Positions 8,817-19,121 are shown, counted from the first letter of the stretch. The stretch: 64,000 bases of DNA from Neobacillus cucumis (GCF_016107705.1 NZ_JAEHGC010000001.1:496001-560000); one strand, 5' to 3'. Notes: generated by a model not told the origin, from the sequence alone. Numbers and translations: made by a program.

Positions 8817-10367
8817 TTAAAGCGGTATATTTCCATGTTTTTTATAAGGCCTTGACTCTTTCTTCGTCCGCAGCATTTCTAGTGATTGAATAATTTTTAT
8901 TCTTGTTTCACGAGGATCGATGACATCATCCACCATTCCCCTGCTTGCTGCCACATATGGATTCGCAAATTTATCACGGTATTCCTCAATCTTTTGTTGT
9001 CTGAGCGCCTCAGGATTCTCGCTATTTTGAATTTCTTTGGCGAAAATAATATTTGCCGCCCCCTGGGGACCCATCACGGCAATCTCTGCATTTGGCCATG
9101 CAAAAACAAGGTCAGCACCAATTGACTTACTGTTAAGCGCAACATAGGCGCCGCCATATGCTTTTCGCAATATAATCGTAAGCTTAGGAACGGTAGCCTC
9201 AGAATACGCAAATAAGATTTTAGCTCCGTGGCGAATGATTCCTCCATGTTCCTGCTTAATACCTGGGAAGAAGCCGGTAACATCTTCAAATGTAATGATT
9301 GGAATATTAAACGAATCACATGTGCGAATAAACCGCGCTGCTTTATCAGAAGAATCAATATCTAATCCCCCGGCCATTACCTTTGGCTGGTTGCATACAA
9401 GACCCACGGTTTCCCCTTTAATTCTTGCAAACCCAATAACAATGTTTTTTGCAAAATCCTTTTGAATTTCCATAAAAGAATCTGAATCGGCAACCTGCTC
9501 AATCACTTTTCTCACATCATAAGGACGAACGGTATCAAATGGAATCACATCCGTTAAGTCCGGACGATAATCGTCTTCTTTCTCAACCTCAAGTATTGGC
9601 GCCTTTTCCTCATTATTTTGCGGCAAAAACAAAAGCAGCTTACGAACGTTTTGTAGAACCTCGGCTTCTGAATCGGATTGGAAGTGAGCATTACCGCTGA
9701 TGGTATTATGGACATTCGCCCCCCCTAAATCCTCTGCAGAAATCTTCTCCCCTGTAACGGTTTCAATGACCTTTGGACCGGTAATAAACATCTGGCTCGT
9801 TTTTTCAACCATAAATACAAAATCTGTGATTGCCGGTGAATAAACGGCACCACCCGCACAGGGCCCCATAATCACAGAAATTTGCGGAATCACCCCTGAA
9901 TAAATAGCGTTACGGTAAAAAATATGACCGTATCCATCTAGTGAAACGACGCCCTCCTGAATGCGGGCACCACCAGAATCATTTAGACCCACAAACGGTG
10001 TACCGTTTTTAGCCGCTAAATCCATAACAGTGGCTATTTTTTTTGCGTGCATTTCTCCCAAGGCACCACCAAATACAGTGAAATCTTGGGAGAAAAGATA
10101 GATTGGACGACCGTTCACTTTCCCGTAACCTGTTACAACCCCATCACCCGGTCCCTTTTGTTCATCAAGTCCAAAATCATGCGTTCGGTGCTCGATAAAA
10201 GGATTTAATTCGACAAAAGTTCCCGGATCCACTAAAAGCTCGATTCTTTCTCTGGCCGTCAGTTTTCCTTTTTCATGCTGCTTCTCAATTCTTTCATCAC
10301 CGCCGCCAAGTTCGACCTCTCTGCGCTTATCATATAATTCATTTATTTTTTCATAGATGTCACTCAT
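8817..10367 (-). CDS. mmdA: Acyl-CoA carboxylase carboxyltransferase (propionyl-CoA carboxylase beta type, YqjD)
   Basis: Carboxyltransferase subunit of a biotin-dependent acyl-CoA carboxylase, 516 residues from the ATG at 10367, which is the usual length. Two crotonase-like carboxyltransferase halves are seen, with GDGVVTGYG and GGARIQEGV in the first and EDVTGFFPG and GAKILFAYSEA in the second. Partnership with the epimerase gene upstream and mutAB nearby suggests propionyl-CoA to (S)-methylmalonyl-CoA; methylmalonyl-CoA decarboxylase alpha subunits are the same family. No biotin carboxylase or carrier is adjacent. An in-frame start at 10415 would overlap mce and is rejected. Confidence 0.88.
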   Translation of the reverse strand: MSDIYEKINELYDKRREVELGGGDERIEKQHEKGKLTARERIELLVDPGTFVELNPFIEHRTHDFGLDEQKGPGDGVVTGYGKVNGRPIYLFSQDFTVFGGALGEMHAKKIATVMDLAAKNGTPFVGLNDSGGARIQEGVVSLDGYGHIFYRNAIYSGVIPQISVIMGPCAGGAVYSPAITDFVFMVEKTSQMFITGPKVIETVTGEKISAEDLGGANVHNTISGNAHFQSDSEAEVLQNVRKLLLFLPQNNEEKAPILEVEKEDDYRPDLTDVIPFDTVRPYDVRKVIEQVADSDSFMEIQKDFAKNIVIGFARIKGETVGLVCNQPKVMAGGLDIDSSDKAARFIRTCDSFNIPIITFEDVTGFFPGIKQEHGGIIRHGAKILFAYSEATVPKLTIILRKAYGGAYVALNSKSIGADLVFAWPNAEIAVMGPQGAANIIFAKEIQNSENPEALRQQKIEEYRDKFANPYVAASRGMVDDVIDPRETRIKIIQSLEMLRTKKESRPYKKHGNIPL

Positions 10368-10374
10368 GCTATCC

Positions 10375-10782
10375 CTACTTCCCCTTTTTTTCACAAAGTT
10401 CGTACAATACACCAAAGGTCGATTTTGGGTGCATAAAGGCTACATGCGCCCCTCCTGCCCCAATCTTAGGCTCATCCGATATCATGCGAATCCCATTTTC
10501 CTTCATTTCCCTGATGCGTTCCTCAATCGATTCAACCCCAAGTGCGACATGATGAATACCCTCACCGCGTTTTTCGATAAACTTAGCAACCGTACTCTCC
10601 GGTGATGCCGGCTCAAGCAACTCTATTTTTGTTTCACCCGCACTTAAAAAGGCTACTCTTAATTTCTCACTTGCCACTTCCTCAATAGCGATTAAAGGCA
10701 GTTTAAGTACCTCCGTATAGAAAGGAAGCGCTTTCTCAAGCGATTGAACTGCAATCCCAATATGGTCGACTTTTTTAATCAT
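10375..10782 (-). CDS. mce: Methylmalonyl-CoA epimerase
   Basis: Interconverts (S)- and (R)-methylmalonyl-CoA, linking the carboxylase to the B12-dependent mutase. The 135-residue product is a single vicinal-oxygen-chelate (glyoxalase) fold. KKVDHIGIAVQSLEKAL gives the first metal His near residue 6, EGIHHVALGVESIEE the second near 76-77, and Glu in LYELCE the last. AGAGGG precedes the ATG. Its stop lies seven bases before the mmdA start, so the two are cotranscribed. It matches YqjC in position and length. Confidence 0.9.
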   Translation of the reverse strand: MIKKVDHIGIAVQSLEKALPFYTEVLKLPLIAIEEVASEKLRVAFLSAGETKIELLEPASPESTVAKFIEKRGEGIHHVALGVESIEERIREMKENGIRMISDEPKIGAGGAHVAFMHPKSTFGVLYELCEKKGK

Positions 10783-10861
10783 TCTTATCCCTCTGATCCA
10801 CTATTAAATTAATTCGACAATTATCTTATTCGCTAAAAAGTTCATAAATCCTTCCTAAAAT

Positions 10862-10875
10862 TGAGCAGTTGCTCA
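10862..10875. promoter_or_regulatory. Perfect inverted repeat TGAGCA-GT-TGCTCA, candidate operator
   Basis: A 6-bp perfect inverted repeat with a two-base spacer ends one base before the -35 box of the prli42 promoter and lies 80 bp upstream of the divergent mce-mmdA operon. Size and symmetry suit a dimeric TetR- or GntR-type repressor. No regulator gene is adjacent, so this is inference. Confidence 0.4.
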
Positions 10876-10876
10876 G

Positions 10877-10905
10877 TTGTCCAATTGGGCTTTTCCCTGT
10901 AAAAT
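10877..10905 (+). promoter_or_regulatory. sigma-A promoter of prli42
   Basis: TTGTCC (10877-10882), a 17-base spacer and TAAAAT (10900-10905) precede the small gene by 34 bases. Confidence 0.6.
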
Positions 10906-10938
10906 AAGAATATAGTAATCATAAGGGAGGAATTCTCA

Positions 10939-11037
10939 TTGTCTAAAAAGAAGAATCAAAAAATAATTGTTTTTTTAATGCTTTTTGCCATGCTTGCCTC
11001 AACCCTCCTAATTGGAATTGGACAATTTATTCGTTAG
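10939..11037 (+). CDS. prli42: Stressosome-associated miniprotein Prli42
   Basis: A 32-residue membrane miniprotein: basic cytoplasmic MSKKKNQK, then one hydrophobic helix (residues 9-29) ending in GIGQFIR. Length, charge pattern and FLMLFAMLASTLLIG resemble Prli42, which in Listeria tethers the stressosome to the membrane and is conserved in Firmicutes. The start is TTG, with AAGGGAGG six bases upstream. It has its own promoter and a bidirectional terminator. Assignment is by resemblance to remembered sequences; a generic small membrane peptide cannot be excluded. Confidence 0.75.
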   Translation: MSKKKNQKIIVFLMLFAMLASTLLIGIGQFIR

Positions 11038-11044
11038 ACATATA

Positions 11045-11070
11045 AAAAGGGACTGTAAACAGTCCCTTTT
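11045..11070. terminator. Bidirectional terminator between prli42 and the L,D-transpeptidase gene
   Basis: AAAAGGGACTG (11045-11055) pairs perfectly with CAGTCCCTTTT (11060-11070) around a TAAA loop, giving an 11-bp stem with A/T tails on both sides. Confidence 0.85.
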
Positions 11071-11072
11071 CT

Positions 11073-11585
11073 TCACTTAATTGCTCCATTTTCTACCGCT
11101 AACTTTTCAAATGATTTTTTTGTAGATATCACTAAAATTTTTGTTCCAAGTGGAATGAGAGGAAATAGTGATGTAATAACCTCATTTTGCATACGAATAC
11201 ATCCCTGTGAAACATACTTCCCTATTGATGCTGGTTGATTGGTCCCGTGAATTCCATAGATTCGTCCATCGGTACCCTTCGCATCAAATCCAATCCATCT
11301 TGACCCTAGTGGATTTTTAGGACTTCCGCCGGGAATATCTTTTTTACGATAATAGGGATCTTTTGCTTTGACTGTTACTGTAAAAAGCCCCTCTGGTGTT
11401 AGTTCCTGTATTTTACCAGTTCCAACACTAACCACCGTTTGCACCTTATTATCATCAATAAAAGCCAATTCATTTTTGCTCTTATTTACAATAATAAAGG
11501 GTTCTCCTGACAATGGGTTGGGACCTAATGGCCAGAGCGGCGAAATGAAAAAAGCAATCAGGATGGGTGAAAAGATTTTTATCAT
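11073..11585 (-). CDS. L,D-transpeptidase, YkuD family, secreted
   Basis: A 170-residue exported cell-wall enzyme. An N-terminal hydrophobic signal or anchor (about residues 4-20) leads into a YkuD domain with the catalytic signature IHGTN (His113) and SQGCIRM (Cys128). The mature part is almost only the catalytic domain; no LysM repeat is present. YkuD enzymes form 3-3 peptidoglycan cross-links or attach proteins to the wall. ATG at 11585 has AGGTGG five bases upstream; GTG at 11594 lies inside that site and is rejected. Confidence 0.88.
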   Translation of the reverse strand: MIKIFSPILIAFFISPLWPLGPNPLSGEPFIIVNKSKNELAFIDDNKVQTVVSVGTGKIQELTPEGLFTVTVKAKDPYYRKKDIPGGSPKNPLGSRWIGFDAKGTDGRIYGIHGTNQPASIGKYVSQGCIRMQNEVITSLFPLIPLGTKILVISTKKSFEKLAVENGAIK

Positions 11586-11645
11586 AAATTCCACCTGCCT
11601 TTTTCTTCCTAGTTTGCATCTTTTTCCTGCCCTTCATGCACAAAT

Positions 11646-11682
11646 AAAAAAAGATGGTCGAGTGATGACCATCTTTTTTTTA
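11646..11682. terminator. Bidirectional terminator downstream of brxB
   Basis: AAAAAAGATGGTC and GACCATCTTTTTTT form a stem around a short loop, with a U-run in both directions. Confidence 0.85.
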
Positions 11683-11686
11683 CATA

Positions 11687-12124
11687 TTAAACTTCTTCAC
11701 AGTATTGATCGAATTCTTTTTGCAATTTGCCAACGACATTCATTGGATCAAAACCTTCGATTTGATGTCTTTCAATCATTGTGATAATTTTACCATCTTT
11801 TAATAAGGCAAAAGACGGAGAGGATGGTGGATAGCCGGTGAAATAGCTTCTTGCCTTTTCGGTAGCTTCCTTATCCTGACCGGCAAAAACGGTAACAAGC
11901 TGATCAGGACGTTTATCATAATGAAGGGCATGTGCTGCTGCAGGACGAGCCACACCACCTGCACAACCGCAAACAGAATTAATCATGACAAGAGTTGTCC
12001 CCTTTTGCTCAAGGGCCTTTTCCACTTCTTCAGGTGTTTTTAATTCTTGATAACCAGCTGACACGATTTCTTCGCGTGCTTGGCGGACAATATCATTCAT
12101 AAAAAAATTAAAATCCATGCTCAT
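11687..12124 (-). CDS. brxB: Bacilliredoxin BrxB (YqiW)
   Basis: A 145-residue cytoplasmic thiol-disulfide protein that removes bacillithiol from S-bacillithiolated proteins. The diagnostic CGC motif is in [15 protein letters not shown] (Cys52, Cys54). [14 protein letters not shown] and the C-terminal CEEV also match the family closely. It indicates that the organism uses bacillithiol, as Bacillus does. It lies next to the mut/bkd genes, as yqiW does in B. subtilis. Confidence 0.95.
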   Translation of the reverse strand: MSMDFNFFMNDIVRQAREEIVSAGYQELKTPEEVEKALEQKGTTLVMINSVCGCAGGVARPAAAHALHYDKRPDQLVTVFAGQDKEATEKARSYFTGYPPSSPSFALLKDGKIITMIERHQIEGFDPMNVVGKLQKEFDQYCEEV

Positions 12125-12221
12125 TTTATCACTCCTAACTAAAATATACCTATATCTACATATTAACAGTAAAAATGTAGGGATATCAAATGATAAATTT
12201 CACTCAATATAAAGAAAAACA

Positions 12222-12248
12222 AGGAGCCTTCCTTTTGACTCCCTGTTT
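12222..12248 (-). terminator. Possible terminator of the lipoprotein gene
   Basis: On the minus strand AACAGGGAGTC and GGCTCCTTGTT form an imperfect stem followed by TTTC. It lies just after the lipoprotein stop codon. Confidence 0.5.
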
Positions 12249-12263
12249 CTAACTATTTTTACA

Positions 12264-13598
12264 TTATTTTTTCTCCGCCTTGAAAGTGATTGACACTTTG
12301 CCGCTTTCTGCATGTTTAGAGCGGATGATACTTACATATACCTTACCTGATTTTTTTCCTAGTTGCTTTACAGTTAAAACAGCAGTTTTGCCTGTTGACT
12401 CTTTTGCAGCAATCAATGATCCTGTTTTACTGTACACCTTAATTACTTCACCTTTTTTAAGGCTCTTGACTGTGATTTTATCCGCTTTTTTACCTTTATT
12501 ATTGGTTACTTTGACCTGTGACTTTTTCAATACTTTAGATGGTGAATACATTAACGATGTCATCGCAGAATAAAGAACACTTTTCTTTTTATCTAGAGTC
12601 GCTAAAAATTGTTCTGGAGTTGCATTTTCGTTAAGATACTTGGAATATTTTTTGATTTTTGAAGCTTTTACCTTTTTATTAATATTCCAGGTTTCATTTT
12701 TGATTTTTAGCGTAACACCAGTTAGACCTTCACCATCAGGAATACTGCCAATATTTAGGGTTGTATATGATTTTCTCTCATAATAATGTTTGTCTAAGAA
12801 AATATCTGTTTTTACATTATTTTTGCTTGTTAACAATGCTTTAAATTCTGGGTCAGTTTTAAGTTCCGGCAGCATTTGCTTAAACTCTTCAATCCCAGCT
12901 TTGAGATTCTCCACGGTCATTTTTGTGTCATCGCCGGCTACTTTATTAATTTCATTTAAAGCATTTACGATATCCGCGATTGCCTTTTCATCCTTTGATA
13001 AATTGTCAAGGAAAGACTCAAGTAGCTTTGGTACTTCATTTGCGTATACCTTTGCTTGAACACGATGACCTTTTACTTTAACTCCATGGACTTTATCCGT
13101 GGTATTTGCCGTTACCTTAAGATGGGCCGGGAAAGGATTTGGCAAATTCCTTACAACCGGAGCCATTAACTTTGTTTGCACATCTTTAATCAATTTTTGA
13201 TCTGGTGAAGTTCCATTATCCATCGGAACACGAACTGGTTTCTTGGCATTATCAAGTTGAATCACCGTATATTTTTTGTCCATATATAATCGTAATGGAA
13301 TTTTGCCTTTATTATGAAGAATGATGTTTCCGGTAATGGATACAGTGTTGGCATCTTGCATTTTTGTGTAAACTTCTAATTTTGCATTATCGAGAAGGGT
13401 AAGTACTTTTAGAAAATCCTTATCTTTTACTTTCGATTTTGCGTATTTTAAATCTAATGAAGCAGTTGTTTTGCTCTCAGCGGAATTAATTTTTGAACTG
13501 CTAAGAACCAACTTGTTCAAATCTACACCCTTAACCGCTTGGCACCCAGTAATAAATAATACGGAGGCCATGATCAATAATATAAGTTTTTTTAACAT
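12264..13598 (-). CDS. Uncharacterised lipoprotein with a Lys-rich C-terminal domain
   Basis: A 444-residue protein I do not recognise. A type II signal peptide with lipobox FITGC (Cys19) predicts anchoring to the outer face of the membrane. The body (about residues 25-340) is rich in Lys, Thr and Val with alternating polar and hydrophobic strands. The last 85 residues (from about 360) look like a small beta-sandwich, possibly a bacterial Ig-like domain, with repeated KxGKxxV patterns. It stands alone between brxB and meaB with its own terminator. Function is unknown; cell-envelope binding would fit the charge. Confidence 0.7.
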   Translation of the reverse strand: MLKKLILLIMASVLFITGCQAVKGVDLNKLVLSSSKINSAESKTTASLDLKYAKSKVKDKDFLKVLTLLDNAKLEVYTKMQDANTVSITGNIILHNKGKIPLRLYMDKKYTVIQLDNAKKPVRVPMDNGTSPDQKLIKDVQTKLMAPVVRNLPNPFPAHLKVTANTTDKVHGVKVKGHRVQAKVYANEVPKLLESFLDNLSKDEKAIADIVNALNEINKVAGDDTKMTVENLKAGIEEFKQMLPELKTDPEFKALLTSKNNVKTDIFLDKHYYERKSYTTLNIGSIPDGEGLTGVTLKIKNETWNINKKVKASKIKKYSKYLNENATPEQFLATLDKKKSVLYSAMTSLMYSPSKVLKKSQVKVTNNKGKKADKITVKSLKKGEVIKVYSKTGSLIAAKESTGKTAVLTVKQLGKKSGKVYVSIIRSKHAESGKVSITFKAEKK

Positions 13599-13788
13599 GT
13601 TTCACTCTCCAACTATCATTCTATTTTCTCTGTTTTAAATAAACAATTCTTTATGTATCCCCGCTATTTTCCCTATCAATCCACCATTCTATGTTTTGTT
13701 CTTGAAACTAGAATATTACCAAATTAATATTACCACTTTTTGTATGAAATGGGTGAATATTTCACTATTTTTTCAAAAAGTTCATAAG

Positions 13789-13817
13789 AAAAAAGACGGT
13801 AATCAGCCATTACCGTC
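13789..13817 (-). terminator. Terminator of the mutA-mutB-meaB operon
   Basis: On the minus strand GACGGTAAT and ATTACCGTC form a 9-bp stem around GGCTG, followed by TTTTTTC. The first arm overlaps the meaB stop codon. Confidence 0.85.
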
Positions 13818-14940
13818 AAATCGTTGAATCAAAGAATGTCCGAAAAAGACTTTCCACTGCCGAGGCTACTGTTTTTTCTCCGGCAATCACTTCATTTTCC
13901 AATTTTGTCAGTTGGTTCTTTACCCCTGGATGATGGTAAAAATGGTAATGAAGCTGATCACTAATTAATGCATAAAGCCATTCCCGTGATTGCGCCTTTC
14001 TGCGCTCGTTAAAAACTCCTGAGGATTTACCCTTCTGCTCGAAAGATTGAATCATTTCCCAAATTCGACTTATGCCCTCCAAGGTTAACGAGGAGCAGGT
14101 ATATGCTTTGGTGGGCCATCCTTTTGTTGCAGGCTGAAGAAAATGAAGAATGCGGTTATAGTCATTTCGTGTTTTTTCCGCTATGGGCTTATTCTCACCA
14201 TCTGCCTTATGAACAACAATGGCATCGGCCAGCTCCATAATCCCTTTTTTCATTCCCTGCAATTCATCACCGGCACCTGTTAATACTAGAAGCATGAAAA
14301 AATCGACCATATCCCTGATAATGACTTCACTTTGCCCAACGCCAACCGTTTCGATTAAAATCACATCAAAACCGGCTGCCTCGCAAAGCAGCATTGATTC
14401 CCTTGTTTTTCGGTGCACACCGCCAAGCTTTCCTGCAGATGGCGACGGCCGGATAAAGGCGCGAGGATTTCTTGATAATTGCTCCATCCGTGTTTTATCG
14501 CCTAAAATACTGCCGCCGCTAATGCTCGAGCTCGGATCAATCGCTAAAACCGCCACCTTTAAGCCTAAGCTGCAGAGATACTCTCCAAACGCTTCAATGA
14601 AAGTACTTTTCCCGGCACCGGGCACTCCGGTAATTCCAATCCGAATTGAGTTTCCAGAACAAGGTAACAGCTTCTGCAGCAGTTCCTGTGCTTTTTGAAA
14701 ATGATGTTCGGCATTACTTTCCACAAGCGTGATGGCCCTAGCAAGAATGCTTCGATTTCCCTTCAATACTCCGTTATACAAATCATCTACGGAAACCTCT
14801 TGAGTATTGCGCTTTTTGAAACGAGAACTTTTTTGAAGGGATGTCGCTTGACCTTCAAGCTCTTGCCCCTTTCTTACTACACTTGAACATAAATCTGGAT
14901 TTGATGGATCGCTCCATTCCGGTTTTTGATCAGCCGCCAT
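13816..14940 (-). CDS. meaB: Methylmalonyl-CoA mutase-associated GTPase MeaB
   Basis: A G3E-family P-loop GTPase that guards methylmalonyl-CoA mutase, gating cobalamin loading and preventing inactivation. In 374 residues the Walker A GVPGAGKST (near 105), switch region and ETVGVGQSEV (near 199) are clear, and VHKADG is the base-recognition NKxD-like motif. The N-terminal extension of about 60 residues is longer than in typical members and polar. Its ATG directly follows the mutB stop codon (TAAATG), so the two are translationally linked. Confidence 0.93.
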   Translation of the reverse strand: MAADQKPEWSDPSNPDLCSSVVRKGQELEGQATSLQKSSRFKKRNTQEVSVDDLYNGVLKGNRSILARAITLVESNAEHHFQKAQELLQKLLPCSGNSIRIGITGVPGAGKSTFIEAFGEYLCSLGLKVAVLAIDPSSSISGGSILGDKTRMEQLSRNPRAFIRPSPSAGKLGGVHRKTRESMLLCEAAGFDVILIETVGVGQSEVIIRDMVDFFMLLVLTGAGDELQGMKKGIMELADAIVVHKADGENKPIAEKTRNDYNRILHFLQPATKGWPTKAYTCSSLTLEGISRIWEMIQSFEQKGKSSGVFNERRKAQSREWLYALISDQLHYHFYHHPGVKNQLTKLENEVIAGEKTVASAVESLFRTFFDSTI

Positions 14941-17133
14941 TTATTCCGCCACTTCCTCATAGCCGAGCTGTTGATAGATTGCCTTAATAACCTTTTGTGC
15001 TGCTACCGGAATGACGGTTCCAGGTCCAAAAATTGCTGCAGCACCGTGATCATATAAGAATTGATAATCCTGGGCCGGGATGACTCCTCCTGCAACAACT
15101 AAAATATCCTCCCTGCCCAGCTTTTTCAATTCGGCAATGAGTTGTGGGAGTAATGTTTTATGTCCGGCAGCAAGTGAACTCATCCCAATAACGTGGACAT
15201 CATTTTCTACTGCCTGCAAAGCGGTTTCTTCCGGTGTTTGAAACAATGGACCGATATCGACATCAAACCCAAGGTCTGCAAAGGCTGTTGCAATCACCTT
15301 TGCCCCCCGATCGTGGCCATCCTGACCCATTTTGGCAATCAAAATTCGTGGTCTTCTTCCTTCATTTTCAAGGAACTCGTCGGCCATATCCTTCACAACC
15401 GTGATTTCCTCTTCGTTGCTAAAGGCTGAGCTGTATACACCGCTAATGGAATAGATGATTGCTTTATGCCTATTGGCCACTTTTTCGATGGCATCAGAAA
15501 TTTCTCCGAGCGTTGCTCTTGCACGTGCTGCCTTTACCGCGAGCTCTAATAGATTTCCTGCACCTGCTTCTGCTGCTTTCGTCAAGGCATTAAGTGATTC
15601 CTGTACCTTTTGATCATCCCTGCTTTGCTTTAACGTATTTAATTTTTCGATTTGCTTCAAGCGAACAGCCGTATTATCAATATCTAAAATATCAATTGGC
15701 TCTTCTTTCTCTAAACGATAACGGTTTACACCAATAATGGTTTCTTTACCGGAATCAATTTGCGCCTGTCTGCGTGCGGCTGCCTCTTCAATTCTCATTT
15801 TTGGAAGACCAGTTTCAATCGCTTTCGCCATTCCGCCAAGCCCTTCAATTTCTTCGATATGCATCCAAGCTCTCTGTACCAATTCATCAGTCAGCTTCTC
15901 AACATAATAGGATCCTGCCCAAGGGTCAATTACCTTCGTAATTCCTGATTCCTCCTGAAGAAATAGCTGTGTGTTCCGAGCAATTCGCGCGGAGAAATCA
16001 GTCGGCAAAGCAATCGCTTCATCTAGTGCATTGGTATGCAGGGATTGTGTATGCCCCATAGCTGCAGCATGCGCTTCAATCAATGTACGAGTCACATTAT
16101 TAAATGGGTCTTGTTCTGTCAAACTCCAGCCGGAAGTTTGTGAATGGGTTCTTAAGGCTAATGACTTATCATTCTTAGGATTAAATGATTTCATCATTTT
16201 TGCCCAAATTAACCGTGCAGCGCGCATTTTTGCCACTTCCATGAAATAATTCATCCCAATTGCCCAGAAAAATGACAATCTTGGTGCGAATGAATCGATT
16301 TCAATCCCAGCTTTAAGTCCTGTCCGAACATATTCCAATCCGTCCGCTAGTGTGTAAGCAAGCTCCAGGTCAGCAGGAGCACCTGCTTCTTGCATGTGAT
16401 AGCCGGAAATACTGATACTATTAAACTTTGGCATATATCTAGACGTATACTCAAAAATATCTGCGATTATTTTCATCGACATTTCAGGTGGATAAATGTA
16501 AGTGTTTCGCACCATATATTCTTTTAAAATATCATTTTGAATCGTTCCGGAAAGCTTTTCCTGACTTACTCCCTGTTCCTCGGCGGTAACAATGAAGAAA
16601 GCTAGAATTGGCAGGACCGCCCCATTCATCGTCATCGATACTGACATTTGATCAAGTGGAATTCCGTCGAAAAGTGTTTTCATATCAAGAATCGAATCAA
16701 TTGCAACTCCGGCTTTTCCAACATCGCCGACAACCCGGGCATGGTCAGAATCATAGCCGCGATGGGTTGCCAAATCAAATGCAACCGACAAGCCCTTTTG
16801 TCCCATTGCCAAATTCCGACGATAAAACGCATTACTCTCCTCAGCAGTTGAGAATCCGGCATATTGCCTTACCGTCCATGGCCTGTTGACGTACATGGTT
16901 GGATACGGGCCACGTGTATACGGTGGAATCCCCGGCAGATCGTCTATATGCTCCAAGCCTTCCAAGTCCTCTTTTGTATAAAGAGCCTTCAACTTGATTT
17001 GTTCATTGGTTTCAAAAAGTAATTCTTCGATAGAAGAATCCAGCTCTTGTTTCACTTTTTCTTCCCATTGTTCTTTACTGTTGAGCGGTTGCTCAGTAAA
17101 AAGGCGCAGGTTTTGAAAATCAGGCTTTTGCAT
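14941..17133 (-). CDS. mutB: Methylmalonyl-CoA mutase, large (catalytic) subunit
   Basis: Adenosylcobalamin-dependent isomerisation of (R)-methylmalonyl-CoA to succinyl-CoA. The 730-residue protein has the substrate TIM barrel (about residues 40-560; [20 protein letters not shown], and [10 protein letters not shown] near 245). The C-terminal B12 domain has the DxHxxG motif in [11 protein letters not shown] (near 605), the lower axial His ligand. Both halves are intact. It overlaps the end of mutA by 14 bases and abuts meaB. With mce and mmdA nearby it completes propionyl-CoA assimilation. Confidence 0.96.
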   Translation of the reverse strand: MQKPDFQNLRLFTEQPLNSKEQWEEKVKQELDSSIEELLFETNEQIKLKALYTKEDLEGLEHIDDLPGIPPYTRGPYPTMYVNRPWTVRQYAGFSTAEESNAFYRRNLAMGQKGLSVAFDLATHRGYDSDHARVVGDVGKAGVAIDSILDMKTLFDGIPLDQMSVSMTMNGAVLPILAFFIVTAEEQGVSQEKLSGTIQNDILKEYMVRNTYIYPPEMSMKIIADIFEYTSRYMPKFNSISISGYHMQEAGAPADLELAYTLADGLEYVRTGLKAGIEIDSFAPRLSFFWAIGMNYFMEVAKMRAARLIWAKMMKSFNPKNDKSLALRTHSQTSGWSLTEQDPFNNVTRTLIEAHAAAMGHTQSLHTNALDEAIALPTDFSARIARNTQLFLQEESGITKVIDPWAGSYYVEKLTDELVQRAWMHIEEIEGLGGMAKAIETGLPKMRIEEAAARRQAQIDSGKETIIGVNRYRLEKEEPIDILDIDNTAVRLKQIEKLNTLKQSRDDQKVQESLNALTKAAEAGAGNLLELAVKAARARATLGEISDAIEKVANRHKAIIYSISGVYSSAFSNEEEITVVKDMADEFLENEGRRPRILIAKMGQDGHDRGAKVIATAFADLGFDVDIGPLFQTPEETALQAVENDVHVIGMSSLAAGHKTLLPQLIAELKKLGREDILVVAGGVIPAQDYQFLYDHGAAAIFGPGTVIPVAAQKVIKAIYQQLGYEEVAE

Positions 17134-19042
17134 CGGCCTTCACCTCCATTTCGGTAAGTATATGAGAAAGTGTTTCATAGCAATTGCTTTTTACATGAAC
17201 GAACTCTTCAATACCTTCATGCTTCCACTGCACTTGTTGATCCTTACCTGGTAATCCAGCTAAATAAAAGAGCTTATCCGGGAACTTAGCTTTTAGGAAT
17301 TTTAAGATTTCATGACCAATTGTCTCATATTGTTCGTTATCGCCGCATAGACAAAAATGCTGCGTATCTTGACTTGCAACAAACTCTTCTGCTAATTCCC
17401 TTGAAAAAATTGGCTCACTTCCAACTGCTTTAATTCCTCCAGCAGATACGAATCCTCTCATAAAGTCAAATCTTGCTTTATATTGCTTTAATTCCCCAAG
17501 ACAAATCATCGACATAATCGGTGCAGAACTCGACCTTTTCTCGATTTCCTTTGCCTTTTTCCTTAGTCCCTCATAAGGCTCTGCCAATCTTTGTTTCACT
17601 AAAGGATTCATTTCAATCGCAGACTCTATTTTATTTATCTGTAAAAATTGAGGCTCTGTCCCGTTTAATAAATCTTCGAATGATTGCGAAACTAGATATG
17701 CCGCTTCTTTTTCCTTTTTGAGAGCAGGAACGGTTTCATCCAGATTTGCATACACATTTGTACCTACAATACTCTGTTTTCTTGTAAAAGAATCTTGCAT
17801 TCTTTTGTTTCTAACTGCTGCGATCTCATTTTGGAGCCAACCGGTTTGCAATACATTCAGAATTCCGCCATTTATTTCAATCTGCTGAAAGAATTCCCAT
17901 GCCTTTTCAGCCAATTTTGTTGTTAATTCTTCGACATACCAGGAGCCGCCCGCTGGATCAATAATATTTTTCAGATGGGCTTCATTTTTTAAAATTAGTT
18001 GTGTATTTCTTGCGATTCTTTCTGAAAAAGAATTGGAAGCTGTAATTTCATCAAAAGCACCAACATGCAAATACTGTATGCCCCCAATTACAGCTGCAAA
18101 CGCTTCATTGCCGGCACGAAGAAGGTTAACATGTGGATCATAGATGGTTTTTGTGAATGTAGAGGTTTCTGCAGCAATTTCCATACCCCTGTTATTTTTA
18201 TGTGCTCCATATGCTTCCGTTATTCTACTCCAGATCATTCGTGCTGCCCTGAGCTTAGCTATTTCCATAAAAAAATTGCTGCCAATGGAGAATTGAAAAA
18301 TCATTTTTGAAAGAATTTTCTCAAGCTTCATACCACTCTCAATAAACTGTTGGAGATAGAATACCCCTGTGGCTGCAGCAATTCCCAGTTCTTGAACAGC
18401 ATTTGCCCCGCTGTTCTGATGGATGGATGTGTTAATCAGAATCGTTCGTAAATTTGGAAAAACTTTTTCCGCTGTCTTGATATTTTCTACCCACGCAGGG
18501 AGCAATTCTTTTGAAAAAGTTCCTTCTTCGGCAAAAAGTGAAATGGGGTCAGAACCAATATATCCGGTAATTTTTTCGTTATTTCCTTTAGATAATTTTG
18601 CTAGTAAGGCTGCCTGCAAACCTTTTGAATCAATGGCAATTGGAAAGTTTTCGGCTAAATCCATGAACAAACTAGCTACATCAGCACCGGATTCAAATAA
18701 AGCTTTTGAAACTTCAAACGAAATGGCCGTTTGCCCTTTACTGACGGCAGTTATGAGTTTTTCTCTTAGTTCATGAATAGTTGAATAAGAAATCCGCTGA
18801 GCCACCTTCCAATCATTCATCACATATCCAAGCGGGTATGTACCGCGTCTAAAATCCGATTCGCCCGGATACTCAGAGGGTGTTTTCTGATCTTCTTTAG
18901 AATAAAGCGGTTTCAAAATAATATTTTCATATGTTGGGCTTTGCAAGGACTCAACTGTTTTCCCTTTCAAGGATTCTTCGGCTTTAGCTTTCCAATCAAG
19001 TTTTGTTTTTGAAGGAAAAGACTGATTGCACAAATTTTCCAA
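17120..19042 (-). CDS. mutA: Methylmalonyl-CoA mutase, small subunit
   Basis: The non-catalytic partner of MutB in the heterodimeric mutase, 640 residues. It has the same barrel as MutB with divergent sequence ([20 protein letters not shown] near 90; [14 protein letters not shown] near 305) and a degenerate C-terminal cobalamin-like domain without DxHxxG, as expected for this subunit. The start is TTG, with GGAGGGGG about 10 bases upstream, so initiation may be weak. It is the first gene of mutA-mutB-meaB. No cobalamin riboswitch fits in the 113-base gap upstream. Confidence 0.94.
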   Translation of the reverse strand: MENLCNQSFPSKTKLDWKAKAEESLKGKTVESLQSPTYENIILKPLYSKEDQKTPSEYPGESDFRRGTYPLGYVMNDWKVAQRISYSTIHELREKLITAVSKGQTAISFEVSKALFESGADVASLFMDLAENFPIAIDSKGLQAALLAKLSKGNNEKITGYIGSDPISLFAEEGTFSKELLPAWVENIKTAEKVFPNLRTILINTSIHQNSGANAVQELGIAAATGVFYLQQFIESGMKLEKILSKMIFQFSIGSNFFMEIAKLRAARMIWSRITEAYGAHKNNRGMEIAAETSTFTKTIYDPHVNLLRAGNEAFAAVIGGIQYLHVGAFDEITASNSFSERIARNTQLILKNEAHLKNIIDPAGGSWYVEELTTKLAEKAWEFFQQIEINGGILNVLQTGWLQNEIAAVRNKRMQDSFTRKQSIVGTNVYANLDETVPALKKEKEAAYLVSQSFEDLLNGTEPQFLQINKIESAIEMNPLVKQRLAEPYEGLRKKAKEIEKRSSSAPIMSMICLGELKQYKARFDFMRGFVSAGGIKAVGSEPIFSRELAEEFVASQDTQHFCLCGDNEQYETIGHEILKFLKAKFPDKLFYLAGLPGKDQQVQWKHEGIEEFVHVKSNCYETLSHILTEMEVKADAKA

Positions 19043-19121
19043 AATTTACAACCCCCTCCATGTAAAATAATAAATATTCAATTAATTCTATTTTATGGTA
19101 CAAACACGTTACAATCAATAA

